Assembly: GCA_009780135.1 (NCBI GenBank)
Contig: WRAP01000002.1
Location: 69,840-133,839, forward strand
DNA from: Bacillota bacterium
GTDB lineage: Bacteria > Bacillota > Clostridia > Christensenellales > Pumilibacteraceae
Direction of reading: 5' to 3'
DNA length: 64,000 bases
The translations under genes were made by a program, and so were the position numbers. Of this stretch, positions 14,786-24,076 are shown in pieces; the stretch's first letter is position 1, and each line of letters starts with the position of its first letter. The notes under the pieces are model-generated. The model was not told where the DNA came from. It saw only the letters and a list, made by a program, of their open reading frames with translations, and made no database searches.

Positions 14786-17575
14786 ATGAAAAAACAAAAT
14801 AGAAAAATAATTGAAAAAAAGGCAATATTGTGGGAAACATATTCGATCGAGAAAATTTTCGAGCAAGTTAATTCATCGACAAAAGGGTTATCTAGCCAAT
14901 TTGCACAAGAACGAATAACCCAACATGGCAAAAATAAGTTGCCAGAAGTTAAGCGTAAGAATCCTGTGGTTCGATTTTTGCTACAGTTTAATAATGCTCT
15001 TATTTATGTTCTTATTGGGGCGGGTATCTTAAAACTTATTATGGCACTTACTATGCCGAACGGCGGAGAGCATTTTATAGATATGGGCGTTATTTTTGGT
15101 GTTATTATCATAAATTCTCTTATTGGATTTATTCAAGAGGGTAAAGCTCAGAAGGCACTGGACGCTATAAAAAATATGCTGTCGCTTAAATGTGTGGTTA
15201 TTAGAGATGGTGTTAGAATAGAGATTGATGCTGAGGAGTTAACAATTGGTGATGTAGTATTTATAAGATCGGGTGATAAAATTCCTGCGGATTTAAGACT
15301 GTTTAGCATTAGTAATTTAGAAATTGATGAATCTGCTTTAACGGGCGAAAGTGTAGCGGTTAGCAAAAATATTGAGGCGGTGGCAAAAGATACTCCGCTT
15401 GGTGAGAGAGTATGTATGGCATATGCTAGCACTAATGTTACAAGTGGCGATGGATTAGGTGTTGTGGTGGAAGTTGGTAGTAATACCGAAATTGGCAAAA
15501 TTAACGAAATGCTAGTCGAAGCTAAAGCGGGACAATCGCCACTTATGAAAAAAATAGATAAATTCGGTAAGATATTGTCGCTTATTATTCTTGGTGTTGC
15601 GGTTGTAATGTTGCCGATTGCAATTTTTGGTTGGGGCTTAGCGTGGTATGATGCCGTTACTGCTGTTATTGGTCTTGCTGTTGCGGCCGTTCCAGAAGGT
15701 TTGCCTAGTATTATTACTATCATTTTAGCGCTTGGTGTTGGTAGGATGGCATATAAAAAAGCAATTGTTAAAAAACTACCGAGTGTTGAAACTCTTGGCA
15801 GTGTTACGGTTATTTGTAGCGATAAAACAGGTACACTTACCAAAAACGAAATGACAGCTACAAATATCTATACAACATTTGGCGATTTTGAAATTATGGG
15901 AGCGGGATATAGTTCGTACGGTGAGATTAAAAAAGGAAGTCAAACTTTTGGATTAGAAAACACAAATTTAGCTAAACTGATACAGTGTGCAGGCTTTTGT
16001 AACGAAGCCAGTGTAAATGAAATAGACGGACAATTTGTGCCGAGCGGAAATCCGACCGAAGCATCGCTTATAACCCTTAGTAAAAAGGTTAATTTATTTG
16101 ATACATTTAATGCTAAAAAGATAGCTGATATTCCTTTTGATAGTAGCTATAAGTATAGAGCAACAGCAGTTGAGGTTAATTCACAAAATTCAAAACTCAA
16201 TGCACAATTAAACACTGAAAAACTTGTTTTTGTTAGCGGTGCTTGTGAAAAAGTGTTAGAGCTTTGCAAATTTCAAGCTAGCGAAAATTCTCAAGAAAAA
16301 ATCGATATAAACTTTTGGGAAAACAAAATAAACTCCATAGCATCTAGTGGCAAGCGAATGATAGGATTAGCATATGCCGATGTTGTAGGGGTAAGCCCGC
16401 ACGATATAAAAACAGAACTTAATCACGAAGGTCTAAAAACATCTAACCTAATATTTTTAGGAATTGTAGGTATAATAGATCCTCCAAAACCAGAAGCAAT
16501 CGAAGCTATCAAGATAGCCAGAAAAGCAGGCATCACAGTAAAAATGATAACGGGCGACCACGCTTTAACAGCAGGCGAGATAGCAAGACAAATGAGTCTA
16601 ACCGATAATCAATCCGTTTTAAGCGGTAGCAATTTAGAAAATATGTCGGACGAAGAATTGCAAAAAGCGGTGGCTAAATGCGATATTTTTGCTAGAACTT
16701 CTCCCGAGCATAAGTTGCGATTGGTGCGTGCTCTCCAAGCAAACGGCGAAGTGGTGTCTATGACGGGCGACGGTGTAAACGATGCTCCTAGCTTAAAATC
16801 GGCCGATATTGGGGTTGCTATGGGCATTAAAGGTACCGATGTTACAAAAGATAGCGCCGATATGGTGCTAGCAGACGATAATTTTGCTACGATTATAGCA
16901 GCAGTTAAAGAGGGTAGAACAACATATGATAACATTATAAAAACAATTATATTTTTGCTTCCGACAAGCACAGCACAAGCATTTGTTATCATTACAGCAC
17001 TTCTGCTTAATTTTACTTTGCCAATTACTGCTCTACAAATTTTATGGGTAAATATGGTTGTTGCGGTTACAATTAGTATAGCGTTTGCTTTTGAAGAGAG
17101 TGAGAGTTCTGTTATGAATAGAAAGCCTCGACCACCTAACGAAGGTATTGTCGGAAAGTATACGCTATTCAGAACGGCTTATACAGTGATTCTTCATACA
17201 GCTTTAGCGGTTGGCTCATTTTTAATATTGTATGAAAGCGGAATGTACGGGGAAGATTTAGCTCATGCTCGCACTTTTGCCGTTAATATGTTGGTAGTAG
17301 CAGGTAGTATTTTTTATGTGTTTAACTGTCGCAAAACAAATAGCAGTATGTTTAGTAAAGACTTTTTCAAAAATAAAATTGCTTTTATAGTTTGCGGAAT
17401 TTTGCTATTACTACAAATTGCTTTTACCTATATTCCGTTTATGAATAATCTTTTTGGCACAGCATTCCTAACTGTTATTGACTGGTTAATTATTATCGGA
17501 ATTGGTATAGCATTTATGCTTATTGTAGAGTTAGAAAAATTTATTACAAGAAAATTTATAAAAATAAATAGCTAG
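14786..17575 (+). CDS. P2-type calcium-transporting ATPase
   Basis: This 929-residue P-type ATPase exports cations, most likely Ca2+, across the cytoplasmic membrane. Visible motifs are GLSSQFAQERITQHGKNKLPE (N-terminal cation ATPase domain), DESALTGESVAVSK (actuator TGES), AAVPEGLP in helix M4, CSDKTGTLTKNEMTA (phosphorylated Asp), KMITGDHALTAGEIA and TGDGVNDAPSLKSADIGVAMG. NAD and NMVVAVT-like polar positions in M5/M6 fit PMCA/SERCA-type pumps. In the nucleotide-binding domain the run VNSQNSKLNAQLNTEK looks inserted and is encoded by repeat-like DNA (see findings). The start lies just behind a terminator hairpin without an SD. Confidence 0.93.
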   Translation: MKKQNRKIIEKKAILWETYSIEKIFEQVNSSTKGLSSQFAQERITQHGKNKLPEVKRKNPVVRFLLQFNNALIYVLIGAGILKLIMALTMPNGGEHFIDMGVIFGVIIINSLIGFIQEGKAQKALDAIKNMLSLKCVVIRDGVRIEIDAEELTIGDVVFIRSGDKIPADLRLFSISNLEIDESALTGESVAVSKNIEAVAKDTPLGERVCMAYASTNVTSGDGLGVVVEVGSNTEIGKINEMLVEAKAGQSPLMKKIDKFGKILSLIILGVAVVMLPIAIFGWGLAWYDAVTAVIGLAVAAVPEGLPSIITIILALGVGRMAYKKAIVKKLPSVETLGSVTVICSDKTGTLTKNEMTATNIYTTFGDFEIMGAGYSSYGEIKKGSQTFGLENTNLAKLIQCAGFCNEASVNEIDGQFVPSGNPTEASLITLSKKVNLFDTFNAKKIADIPFDSSYKYRATAVEVNSQNSKLNAQLNTEKLVFVSGACEKVLELCKFQASENSQEKIDINFWENKINSIASSGKRMIGLAYADVVGVSPHDIKTELNHEGLKTSNLIFLGIVGIIDPPKPEAIEAIKIARKAGITVKMITGDHALTAGEIARQMSLTDNQSVLSGSNLENMSDEELQKAVAKCDIFARTSPEHKLRLVRALQANGEVVSMTGDGVNDAPSLKSADIGVAMGIKGTDVTKDSADMVLADDNFATIIAAVKEGRTTYDNIIKTIIFLLPTSTAQAFVIITALLLNFTLPITALQILWVNMVVAVTISIAFAFEESESSVMNRKPRPPNEGIVGKYTLFRTAYTVILHTALAVGSFLILYESGMYGEDLAHARTFAVNMLVVAGSIFYVFNCRKTNSSMFSKDFFKNKIAFIVCGILLLLQIAFTYIPFMNNLFGTAFLTVIDWLIIIGIGIAFMLIVELEKFITRKFIKINS

Positions 17576-17648
17576 ACAAAGGCTTAAAGATATTATACGA
17601 TAGGGATGCACAATTATATATTTTGTGTAGTTTTTACGAATAAAGAAT

Positions 17649-18728
17649 ATGCAAAAATTATTATATCTTTGGCTAATGCTGGCAAAAATTACTCCGATTA
17701 GGAGAACCAAACTTCTTGAGATTTATAGTGTCGAGGAACTTTTTGATAGGATTAGACAAGATGAGAAAATAGAAAAGTTGGTGTCTAAATCTGCGTATCA
17801 ATCACTAATAGAATATGCTAGTTTAGAAACACTACAAAAGGCATTGGATAAATTGTATACGATGGGTGTGGAGTTTCTGCCGTTTAGTGATGAATTGTTT
17901 CCCGAAAAGTTAAGGCAAAATAATGTTCTTCCGCCTGTGGGACTTTTTTATAGGGGAGATATAAGTCTGTTAAAAAGTGAAAATCCTGCCGTTGCGATTG
18001 TGGGTACTCGTCGTTGTAGCGAGTACGGTAAGGATGCTACTGAAAAATTTGCAAGCGAGCTAGTTGATTATGGTTTTACAATAGTTAGCGGTTTGGCAAC
18101 GGGGATAGATGCGTATGCTCACGACGCTTGCTTAAAGGCTGGTGGTAAAACGATTGCCGTTTTGGGTATGGGTCATAACGAATTTTATCCTAGCGATAAT
18201 CAAAAGCTATACGAGAGGATTTGCAGAGAAGGACTTGTAATAAGCGAGTATCTACCTAATATTCCTCCTGCTAAATATACTTTTCCTGAGCGAAACCGAA
18301 TTGTTTCGGCGCTTAGTGATGTTACCGTTATTGTTGAGGCATCGGCTAAAAGTGGTGCGTTAATTACGGCGGAGCGTGCTTTAGAACAAGGCAAAGAAAT
18401 TTTTGCTGTACCCGGTAATATTACAAGCAGTAAATCGCTTGGCACAAATAATCTAATCAAAAAGGGCGCAAATGTACTTACGGCTACGCAAGATATTCTG
18501 TTGTTTTTCAGCGACAAAAATCTAAAAAATCCGCAAAATATTCCACAAATTCAACTAGACTTTTTTGAACAATCTCTCTATAATCACTTAAATGATGGCG
18601 AAAAGTCCTTTGATGAACTTATGGAAATTGAAAATATGACGCACGGCGAATTGCATATGGGACTAATTTCACTCGAGATGAAAGGTGTTATAAAGCGAAG
18701 CAGTAATAATAAATACAGGGTGGTTTAA
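17649..18728 (+). CDS. dprA: DNA-processing protein DprA
   Basis: DprA loads RecA on incoming single-stranded DNA during natural transformation. The Rossmann-like core is clear: AIVGTRRCSEYGKDATEKFA, VSGLATGIDAYAHDACL, TIAVLGMGHNEFYP, FPERNRIVSALSD and EASAKSGALITAERALEQGKEIFAVPGNI. A SAM-like N-terminal domain and a C-terminal winged helix (about residues 310-359) complete the 359 residues. It directly precedes an unknown gene and topA, the usual dprA-topA order of Bacillota. Whether the organism is transformable cannot be judged here, since no com genes are in the window. Confidence 0.96.
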   Translation: MQKLLYLWLMLAKITPIRRTKLLEIYSVEELFDRIRQDEKIEKLVSKSAYQSLIEYASLETLQKALDKLYTMGVEFLPFSDELFPEKLRQNNVLPPVGLFYRGDISLLKSENPAVAIVGTRRCSEYGKDATEKFASELVDYGFTIVSGLATGIDAYAHDACLKAGGKTIAVLGMGHNEFYPSDNQKLYERICREGLVISEYLPNIPPAKYTFPERNRIVSALSDVTVIVEASAKSGALITAERALEQGKEIFAVPGNITSSKSLGTNNLIKKGANVLTATQDILLFFSDKNLKNPQNIPQIQLDFFEQSLYNHLNDGEKSFDELMEIENMTHGELHMGLISLEMKGVIKRSSNNKYRVV

Positions 18729-18729
18729 T

Positions 18730-19452
18730 ATGAGTAATAAAAAAGAAAAAGAGTATTATATGGTAACTAGGCGAATACCTAGCGGAGATGGAGGTTTTGT
18801 CGAAATAACTAAAAGGGTTAAGGCTGTGCCTGTTGAGGAATTGCAGTTTTCGCAATTTTTACTTGATTTTTTTCCAAAACCGCAAGATGAGAAAAAATAT
18901 CTAACTATAATGGAACGAGTTCGTAATTATCAAATAATGGCTGATAGATATGCAATGAGTTATTATGATGTACAGTTATTATTTGGTTGGGGAAGTTGGA
19001 AAAGCATTTGGAATACTAAAAAAATTTCTCATAAGGAACATATTGAGTTAGTTAATAAAATTAAAACGATTTCAACTTTGATGAATAATAATGAAATGGC
19101 ATTTTTTGTAGAGTATGATAAGTTAATGAGAGAATACGCTGAAAAATTTGACATAGAACAATTTGAGGAATATTACAATCGTAGCAGAAAACTAAAATAT
19201 AACGAAGAATATCCAGATGTAGGAAGTGTACGCAAAGTAAAACGCTCATTATTAGGTGGCAGATATAAAGTATGGATTGATGTACTTGGCGGTGTAGGAA
19301 AACTTCGAGCTTTTTCTACAATAGAATTAGATGCTAAGCAAGAATTAGCAGTTGGCGATGTGGTATGTGTTGTTTATAATCAAAATAATCCTAAAGAGTG
19401 TAGATTAGACGAGCCAATGTTTCTTGGAGAAACCGCTAAGAAAAAAGTATAA
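18730..19452 (+). CDS. Hypothetical protein between dprA and topA
   Basis: I do not recognise this 240-residue protein. It starts 1 bp after the dprA stop, so it is translationally coupled to dprA. The middle is helical and Tyr/Lys-rich (residues 45-160). The last 70 residues (GGRYKVWIDVLGGVGKLRAFSTIELD ... LAVGDVVCVVYNQNN) have the alternating pattern of a small beta-barrel such as an OB or NfeD-C domain. No signal peptide or TM segment. The coupling suggests a role in DNA processing or regulation of this operon, but that is inference only. Confidence 0.6.
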   Translation: MSNKKEKEYYMVTRRIPSGDGGFVEITKRVKAVPVEELQFSQFLLDFFPKPQDEKKYLTIMERVRNYQIMADRYAMSYYDVQLLFGWGSWKSIWNTKKISHKEHIELVNKIKTISTLMNNNEMAFFVEYDKLMREYAEKFDIEQFEEYYNRSRKLKYNEEYPDVGSVRKVKRSLLGGRYKVWIDVLGGVGKLRAFSTIELDAKQELAVGDVVCVVYNQNNPKECRLDEPMFLGETAKKKV

Positions 19453-19480
19453 AACTTTGATAACAAGTATTTATGCGACA

Positions 19481-19540
19481 AAGGAGCAATAGTTGGAACT
19501 GTAACAAAACTAATTTGTAACCTCCAACGACAGTAAAAGA
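19481..19540 (+). promoter_or_regulatory. Leader hairpin before topA, shared with hslV
   Basis: AATAGTTGGAACTGTAA and a closing CCAAC bound a hairpin just before topA. The same words in the same order precede hslV at 23464-23524. AAGGAG lies upstream of the hairpin rather than next to the start codon, and no SD lies between hairpin and ATG. The conservation within one operon suggests a translational or attenuation control element. Confidence 0.5.
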
Positions 19541-19542
19541 AA

Positions 19543-21945
19543 ATGAAATTAGTAATAATAGAGGGTGCCGGTAAAAAGGAAACCATAGAAAAGTATCTCG
19601 GTAACGGATACAAGGTGTTTGCCACAAAAGGGCATATTAGGGATTTGCCTGTAAAAAGCATTGCCATAAATGTTAAAAAGAATTTTGAGCCCAAGTATGA
19701 AATTATGGAAGATAAGGCTCAAATTGCCGAACAGCTAAAGCGAGAAGCGGGTAAAGCTAAAGACGGTATACTGCTTGCCACCGACCCAGACAGAGAAGGT
19801 GAGGCAATTTCTTGGCATGTGGCTCACATATTGGATATTGATGCGACTGCTCCCGTTAGAATTGTTTTTAACGAAATTTCTAAAAAAGCAATTACAACGG
19901 CATTAGCAAATCCAAGACCAATAGACCAAAGCTTGGTAGATGCTCAGCAGGCGAGAAGAGTTTTAGATAGACTTGTGGGTTATAAGGTTTCGCCAGTGCT
20001 TTGTAAAAAAATTCAAAGCAAGCTATCGGCAGGTCGTGTACAGTCTGTTACGCTAAAATTAGTTGTAGACAGAGAGCGAGAAATCCGTGCTTTTATTCCA
20101 GAGGAATATTGGCCGTTTGCTTCTATATTAAATAAGGCTGGCGATAGTACGGCGATTAAAGCGGTATTAGCTAAAAAGGAAGGCGAGAAGTATAAGCTAG
20201 TAAGTAAAGAAATGGTAGATGAAACGCTTGCGGGGCTTAACGGTAAAGAATACAAAGTAGCTAGCGTGAAAAAATCTATTACTAAGGCTCGACCTATGCC
20301 TCCGTTTATAACTTCTAGTTTGCAACAAGATGCTCTAAATAAACTGGGCTTTTCGCTAAAGCAAACCTCGTCTGTTGCTCAAACTCTTTACGAGGGTGTT
20401 GATGTTGGTCCAGAGGGGAAAGTGGCACTTGTAACATATATTCGTACCGATAGTACCCGAGTTGCTCCCGATGCGATTGCATCTGCTAGAGAATTTATCG
20501 GTAAAAAATACGGCGCCGATTATGTGCCTGAAAAACCGAATTTTTATGCCTCTAAAAAAGGCGCTCAGGACGCTCACGAGGCGATTCGCCCTATCAATTT
20601 AGACCGCACACCGGAGAGTCTAAAGGGTGCGTTAGCTCCTCCGCAATTTAAATTGTATAAACTAATTTACGAACGCTTTTTAGCAAGCCAAATGTCCGAT
20701 GCTACATATAATTCGTTAGCAGTCGAGATAGAGGCAGGGATTTACGGCTTTAAGGTTACGGGCAAAACCCCGCTTTTTCCTGGCTATACTGCCGTTTACA
20801 ACTTTGACACCTCGGCTAAAAAAGGCAAAAATGCAGAAGACAGCGAGGAAGATGAAGAAAACACAAATGCAAAAATTCCCGATTTAGTTGAAGGCGAAAT
20901 TCTTAACTTTGTTGAGTACAAATACGAACAAAAATTCACAAAGCCTCCAACCCGCTATACTGAGGCAAGTCTTGTTAAAGCTATGGAAGAAAAGGGTATC
21001 GGTCGTCCCGCTACTTATACTCCTACAATCAGCGTGCTTACTAGTCGTACTTATTGTTCTAAAGAGGGTCGTTATTTAGTGCCTAGCGAATTAGGCGAAA
21101 AGGTTACTGATATGCTGGTTAAGTATTTTCCTGATATTATGGATGTGTTATTTACCGCCAAAATGGAGGACGAATTAGATACGATTGAGGATGGTGGAGT
21201 TATTTGGCAGGGAGTTGTTGGCAAGTATTACGAAGGATTAGAGGAAAAAATCGCAAATGCTTTAGGCGATGAATACACGCTAAAAGAGCCTCCGGTAGAG
21301 ACAGATATTCCGTGCGATAAATGCGGAGTTAATATGGTTATAAGATCTGGTAGATTTGGGCAATTTTTAGCCTGTCCAGGATTTCCAAAATGTAAAAATA
21401 TAAAAAATATAGTTCAACCTGCTGTAGAGGCGGTAGACGGTATATCAGTGCCTCCGCCAAGCGAATACGAGAGTGCAGGTAGCTTTGATGGGGCTGAGCC
21501 AAATATAAATTTAAGTAACATAAACGAGGGTCAAACAATGGAGAATACAAAAACACTTACAGCAACGAAAATAGTAGTTCAAGAACAACAAAATTCTGGT
21601 ATTTTTTGCGAGAAATGCGGGAAAGAAATGATACTTAGAAACGGCAAATACGGTTCGTTTCACGCTTGCCCAGGTTATCCAGCATGTAAAAATATTAAAG
21701 ACATCAAAAAAGAAGAGGATGAAAATGCAGGTAACTGTCCAAAATGCAGTAAACCGCTAGGCAAACGCTTTTCTAAAGGTAAGCCTTTTTACGGCTGTTC
21801 TGGCTATCCAGATTGTAGCTTTGCAAGTAATCTTCCGTTATCAGACGAAAAATGTCCAGATTGCGGTAGTTATACAACTGTAAGAAAAGGTGCCGAAACC
21901 ACAACAATAATATGTGGGGCAAAGGGTTGTAAGTTTAAGAAGTAA
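19543..21945 (+). CDS. topA: DNA topoisomerase I
   Basis: TopA relaxes negative supercoils by single-strand passage. The Toprim domain shows VIIEGAGKKETIEKYLG and ATDPDREGEAISWHVA. The active-site Tyr is in VTYIRTDSTR, and YTEASLVKAMEEKGIGRPATYTPTI is characteristic of type IA enzymes. Four C-terminal cysteine modules follow, each with CxxC pairs (CDKCGVNM, CEKCGKEM, CPKCSKPL, CPDCGSYT), giving 800 residues. The leading motif is VIIEGAGKK rather than the more common VIVESPAKA, a modest deviation. Upstream is the conserved leader hairpin. Confidence 0.97.
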   Translation: MKLVIIEGAGKKETIEKYLGNGYKVFATKGHIRDLPVKSIAINVKKNFEPKYEIMEDKAQIAEQLKREAGKAKDGILLATDPDREGEAISWHVAHILDIDATAPVRIVFNEISKKAITTALANPRPIDQSLVDAQQARRVLDRLVGYKVSPVLCKKIQSKLSAGRVQSVTLKLVVDREREIRAFIPEEYWPFASILNKAGDSTAIKAVLAKKEGEKYKLVSKEMVDETLAGLNGKEYKVASVKKSITKARPMPPFITSSLQQDALNKLGFSLKQTSSVAQTLYEGVDVGPEGKVALVTYIRTDSTRVAPDAIASAREFIGKKYGADYVPEKPNFYASKKGAQDAHEAIRPINLDRTPESLKGALAPPQFKLYKLIYERFLASQMSDATYNSLAVEIEAGIYGFKVTGKTPLFPGYTAVYNFDTSAKKGKNAEDSEEDEENTNAKIPDLVEGEILNFVEYKYEQKFTKPPTRYTEASLVKAMEEKGIGRPATYTPTISVLTSRTYCSKEGRYLVPSELGEKVTDMLVKYFPDIMDVLFTAKMEDELDTIEDGGVIWQGVVGKYYEGLEEKIANALGDEYTLKEPPVETDIPCDKCGVNMVIRSGRFGQFLACPGFPKCKNIKNIVQPAVEAVDGISVPPPSEYESAGSFDGAEPNINLSNINEGQTMENTKTLTATKIVVQEQQNSGIFCEKCGKEMILRNGKYGSFHACPGYPACKNIKDIKKEEDENAGNCPKCSKPLGKRFSKGKPFYGCSGYPDCSFASNLPLSDEKCPDCGSYTTVRKGAETTTIICGAKGCKFKK

Positions 21946-21948
21946 AAA

Positions 21949-22015
21949 TTAATTGAAAATTGAGAATGGAGAGTTGAGAATTGTTGATTATTTGCAATGC
22001 AAGAGCTAGAAAATT
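21949..22015. repeat. Half copy of an intergenic word-repeat (AATTGAG words)
   Basis: The stretch contains AATTGAAAATTGAGAATGG followed by GAGTTGAGAATT, reiterating a 7-bp word, then GATTATTTGCAATGCAAG resembling the core of the element at 11355. No matching right arm is visible before the trmFO start. Confidence 0.45.
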
Positions 22016-22021
22016 GAACAT

Positions 22022-23380
22022 ATGAATATACGAGCAACAATCATAGGTGCTGGACTGGCGGGGGCGGAGGCTTCGTATCAGCTAGCAAAAAGGGGAGTAA
22101 AGGTAACGCTTATAGATGCTAAGCCAAAGCAAAGAAGTCCCGCACATCATAGCGATAATTTTTGCGAGCTTGTTTGCTCTAACTCGCTAAAGAGTTTGGA
22201 CATTTGTACGGCTCATGGATTGCTTAAAGCGGAGCTTGAAATGCTTGATAGTTTTATTTTAGCGACTGCAAAAAAACACGCAGTTCCGGCGGGTAGTGCG
22301 TTGGCTGTGGATAGAGAAGCGTTTAGTAAAGAGATTACCGAGCTTTTATATAATCATCCTAATATCGAGATTGTTAATGAGTTAGTAGAGGAATTTCCGC
22401 TTGATGTGCCGTGCATTATTGCAACGGGACCGCTTACTATGGGGAATTTAGCGAATAAAATCAAAGAGGAATTCGCTGGAAATTTGTATTTTTATGATGC
22501 AGTTGCCCCGATTGTAAGTAGAGAAAGTATAGATTTTGATAGTGCATTTGTAGCGGATAGATATGGTAAGAGCGGAGATGATGGTGACCCTGCTTATATA
22601 AATTGCCCGATGGAAAAGGATGAGTATTTACATTTTGTTAGCGAGCTATTAAAAGCCGAAAAAGCACCTTTGCACGAATTCGAAAAAGATATTAAGGTGT
22701 TTGAGGGCTGTATGCCTGTAGAGGTTTTGGCAAGCAGAGGAGTAGATACTCTTAGATTTGGACCGCTTAAACCAGTTGGATTAGTTTGCCCAAAAACAGA
22801 CAGACGGCCGTATGCGGTTGTTCAGCTTAGGCAAGAAAACGCATCTGCTACAATGTATAACTTAGTAGGCTTTCAAACAAATCTAAAATTTAACGAACAA
22901 AAAAGAGTTTTTGGACTAATTCCCGCTCTAAAAGAGGCAGAGTTTTTACGCTATGGAGTTATGCACCGCAATACATTTGTAAATGCTCCCGAAGTTTTGA
23001 ATTGTGATTTTTCAACTAAAAAATATCCCAATATATATATAGCAGGACAACTAAGCGGAGTAGAGGGGTATTTAGAAAGCGTGGCGAGCGGTTTGCTATC
23101 GGCGATAAGTTTATTTAATAAGTTTGGGCGACAGAATGTCGTCCCTACAATATTTTCATTGCCTCCCACAACAATTTTAGGTGCTTTAACCGCCTATATA
23201 ACAACTCCTAATCAAAATTTTCAACCGATGAATGCTAATTTTGGATTATTGCCCCCGTTACTTAACTCTGAAAAACCAAAAACCAAACTCAAAAAACTTG
23301 AGCACAAAAATCTCAAAAAGCAACAACTATCAGATAGAGCAATAGATGATTTTAAGAAACATTTAAATAATAGCTTATAG
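22022..23380 (+). CDS. trmFO: Methylenetetrahydrofolate-tRNA-(uracil-5-)-methyltransferase TrmFO
   Basis: TrmFO methylates U54 in the T loop of tRNA using methylenetetrahydrofolate and FAD. The N-terminal FAD motif GAGLAGAEASYQLAKRGVKV, HHSDNFCELVCSNSLKS (nucleophilic Cys region), GPLTMGNLA and YIAGQLSGVEGYLESVASGL are all present, as is FQPMNANFGLLPPL. The 452 residues are slightly more than the usual 435. Part of the excess lies at FGRQNVVPTIFSLPP, encoded by a palindromic repeat. In many Bacillota xerC sits between trmFO and hslV; it is absent here. Confidence 0.96.
   Translation: MNIRATIIGAGLAGAEASYQLAKRGVKVTLIDAKPKQRSPAHHSDNFCELVCSNSLKSLDICTAHGLLKAELEMLDSFILATAKKHAVPAGSALAVDREAFSKEITELLYNHPNIEIVNELVEEFPLDVPCIIATGPLTMGNLANKIKEEFAGNLYFYDAVAPIVSRESIDFDSAFVADRYGKSGDDGDPAYINCPMEKDEYLHFVSELLKAEKAPLHEFEKDIKVFEGCMPVEVLASRGVDTLRFGPLKPVGLVCPKTDRRPYAVVQLRQENASATMYNLVGFQTNLKFNEQKRVFGLIPALKEAEFLRYGVMHRNTFVNAPEVLNCDFSTKKYPNIYIAGQLSGVEGYLESVASGLLSAISLFNKFGRQNVVPTIFSLPPTTILGALTAYITTPNQNFQPMNANFGLLPPLLNSEKPKTKLKKLEHKNLKKQQLSDRAIDDFKKHLNNSL
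23123..23150 (-). repeat. In-frame palindromic element inside trmFO
   Basis: On the minus strand TTGTAGGGACGAC and GTCGCCCAAA flank a short loop. It matches the consensus of the copies in aroC and hom but lies in the opposite orientation. It encodes FGRQNVVPT in a segment where TrmFO proteins are normally shorter. Confidence 0.55.
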
Positions 23381-23463
23381 TTTTATTAGCACTTGAATAT
23401 TCTTTACATCTCTTAATCTATCAGTTATAATATAATCAATCGTAGGGGAAAATTAAAAAAATC

Positions 23464-23524
23464 AAGGAAATAGTAATAGTTGGAACTGTAAGGAAATTAC
23501 TACAGCCAACAATACGACATTAAA
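23464..23524 (+). promoter_or_regulatory. Leader hairpin before hslV, shared with topA
   Basis: AATAGTTGGAACTGTAA reappears here, and GTTGG/CTGTA pair with TACAG/CCAAC. It is followed by ACGACATTAAAA, like CGACAGTAAAAG before topA. AAGGA lies upstream of the hairpin and no SD is adjacent to the ATG at 23528. Confidence 0.5.
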
Positions 23525-23527
23525 AAT

Positions 23528-24076
23528 ATGGTTCAATTAGATGGAACAACTATTGTTGCCGTAAAGAGAGGCGGTAGCATTGTAATAGCGGGTGATGGTC
23601 AGGTTACTCAAAGCCAAGCTATTATATTAAAAGGTAATGCCGTAAAGGTTAGAAGGCTTTATAACGATAAAGTGGTGGTTGGCTTTGCGGGCAGTGTGGC
23701 GGACGCTTTTACACTTAGCGAAAAGTTTGAGGCTATGCTAAATAAGTATAGCGGGAATTTAACACGCAGTGCGGTGGAGCTTGCTCAGCTTTGGCGAAGC
23801 GATAAAATGCTTCGTCATTTAGAGGCGATGCTTATTGTTGCTGATGATAATGAGCTACTTATTTTAAGCGGTATGGGCGATGTTATCGAGCCATGCGATG
23901 GTGTTTGTGCTATTGGTAGCGGTGGTAATTACGCACTAGCTGCGGCTAAAGCGCTGCTTGATAACACAAAGCTATCTGCTAGAGAAATAGCAGAAAAAGC
24001 AATGACAGTAGCGGCTGATATTTGCGTTTATACAAATCACAATTTTACAATAGAAGAATTAGGGGGTAAAAAATAA
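23528..24076 (+). CDS. hslV: ATP-dependent protease proteolytic subunit HslV (ClpQ)
   Basis: HslV is the proteasome-like peptidase partner of HslU. The protein begins [16 protein letters not shown]; the first Thr of TTIVAV is the expected N-terminal nucleophile after removal of a six-residue propeptide. [18 protein letters not shown] and [16 protein letters not shown] match the family. Its 182 residues are normal. It abuts hslU with no spacer, so the two are coupled. Confidence 0.96.
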   Translation: MVQLDGTTIVAVKRGGSIVIAGDGQVTQSQAIILKGNAVKVRRLYNDKVVVGFAGSVADAFTLSEKFEAMLNKYSGNLTRSAVELAQLWRSDKMLRHLEAMLIVADDNELLILSGMGDVIEPCDGVCAIGSGGNYALAAAKALLDNTKLSAREIAEKAMTVAADICVYTNHNFTIEELGGKK

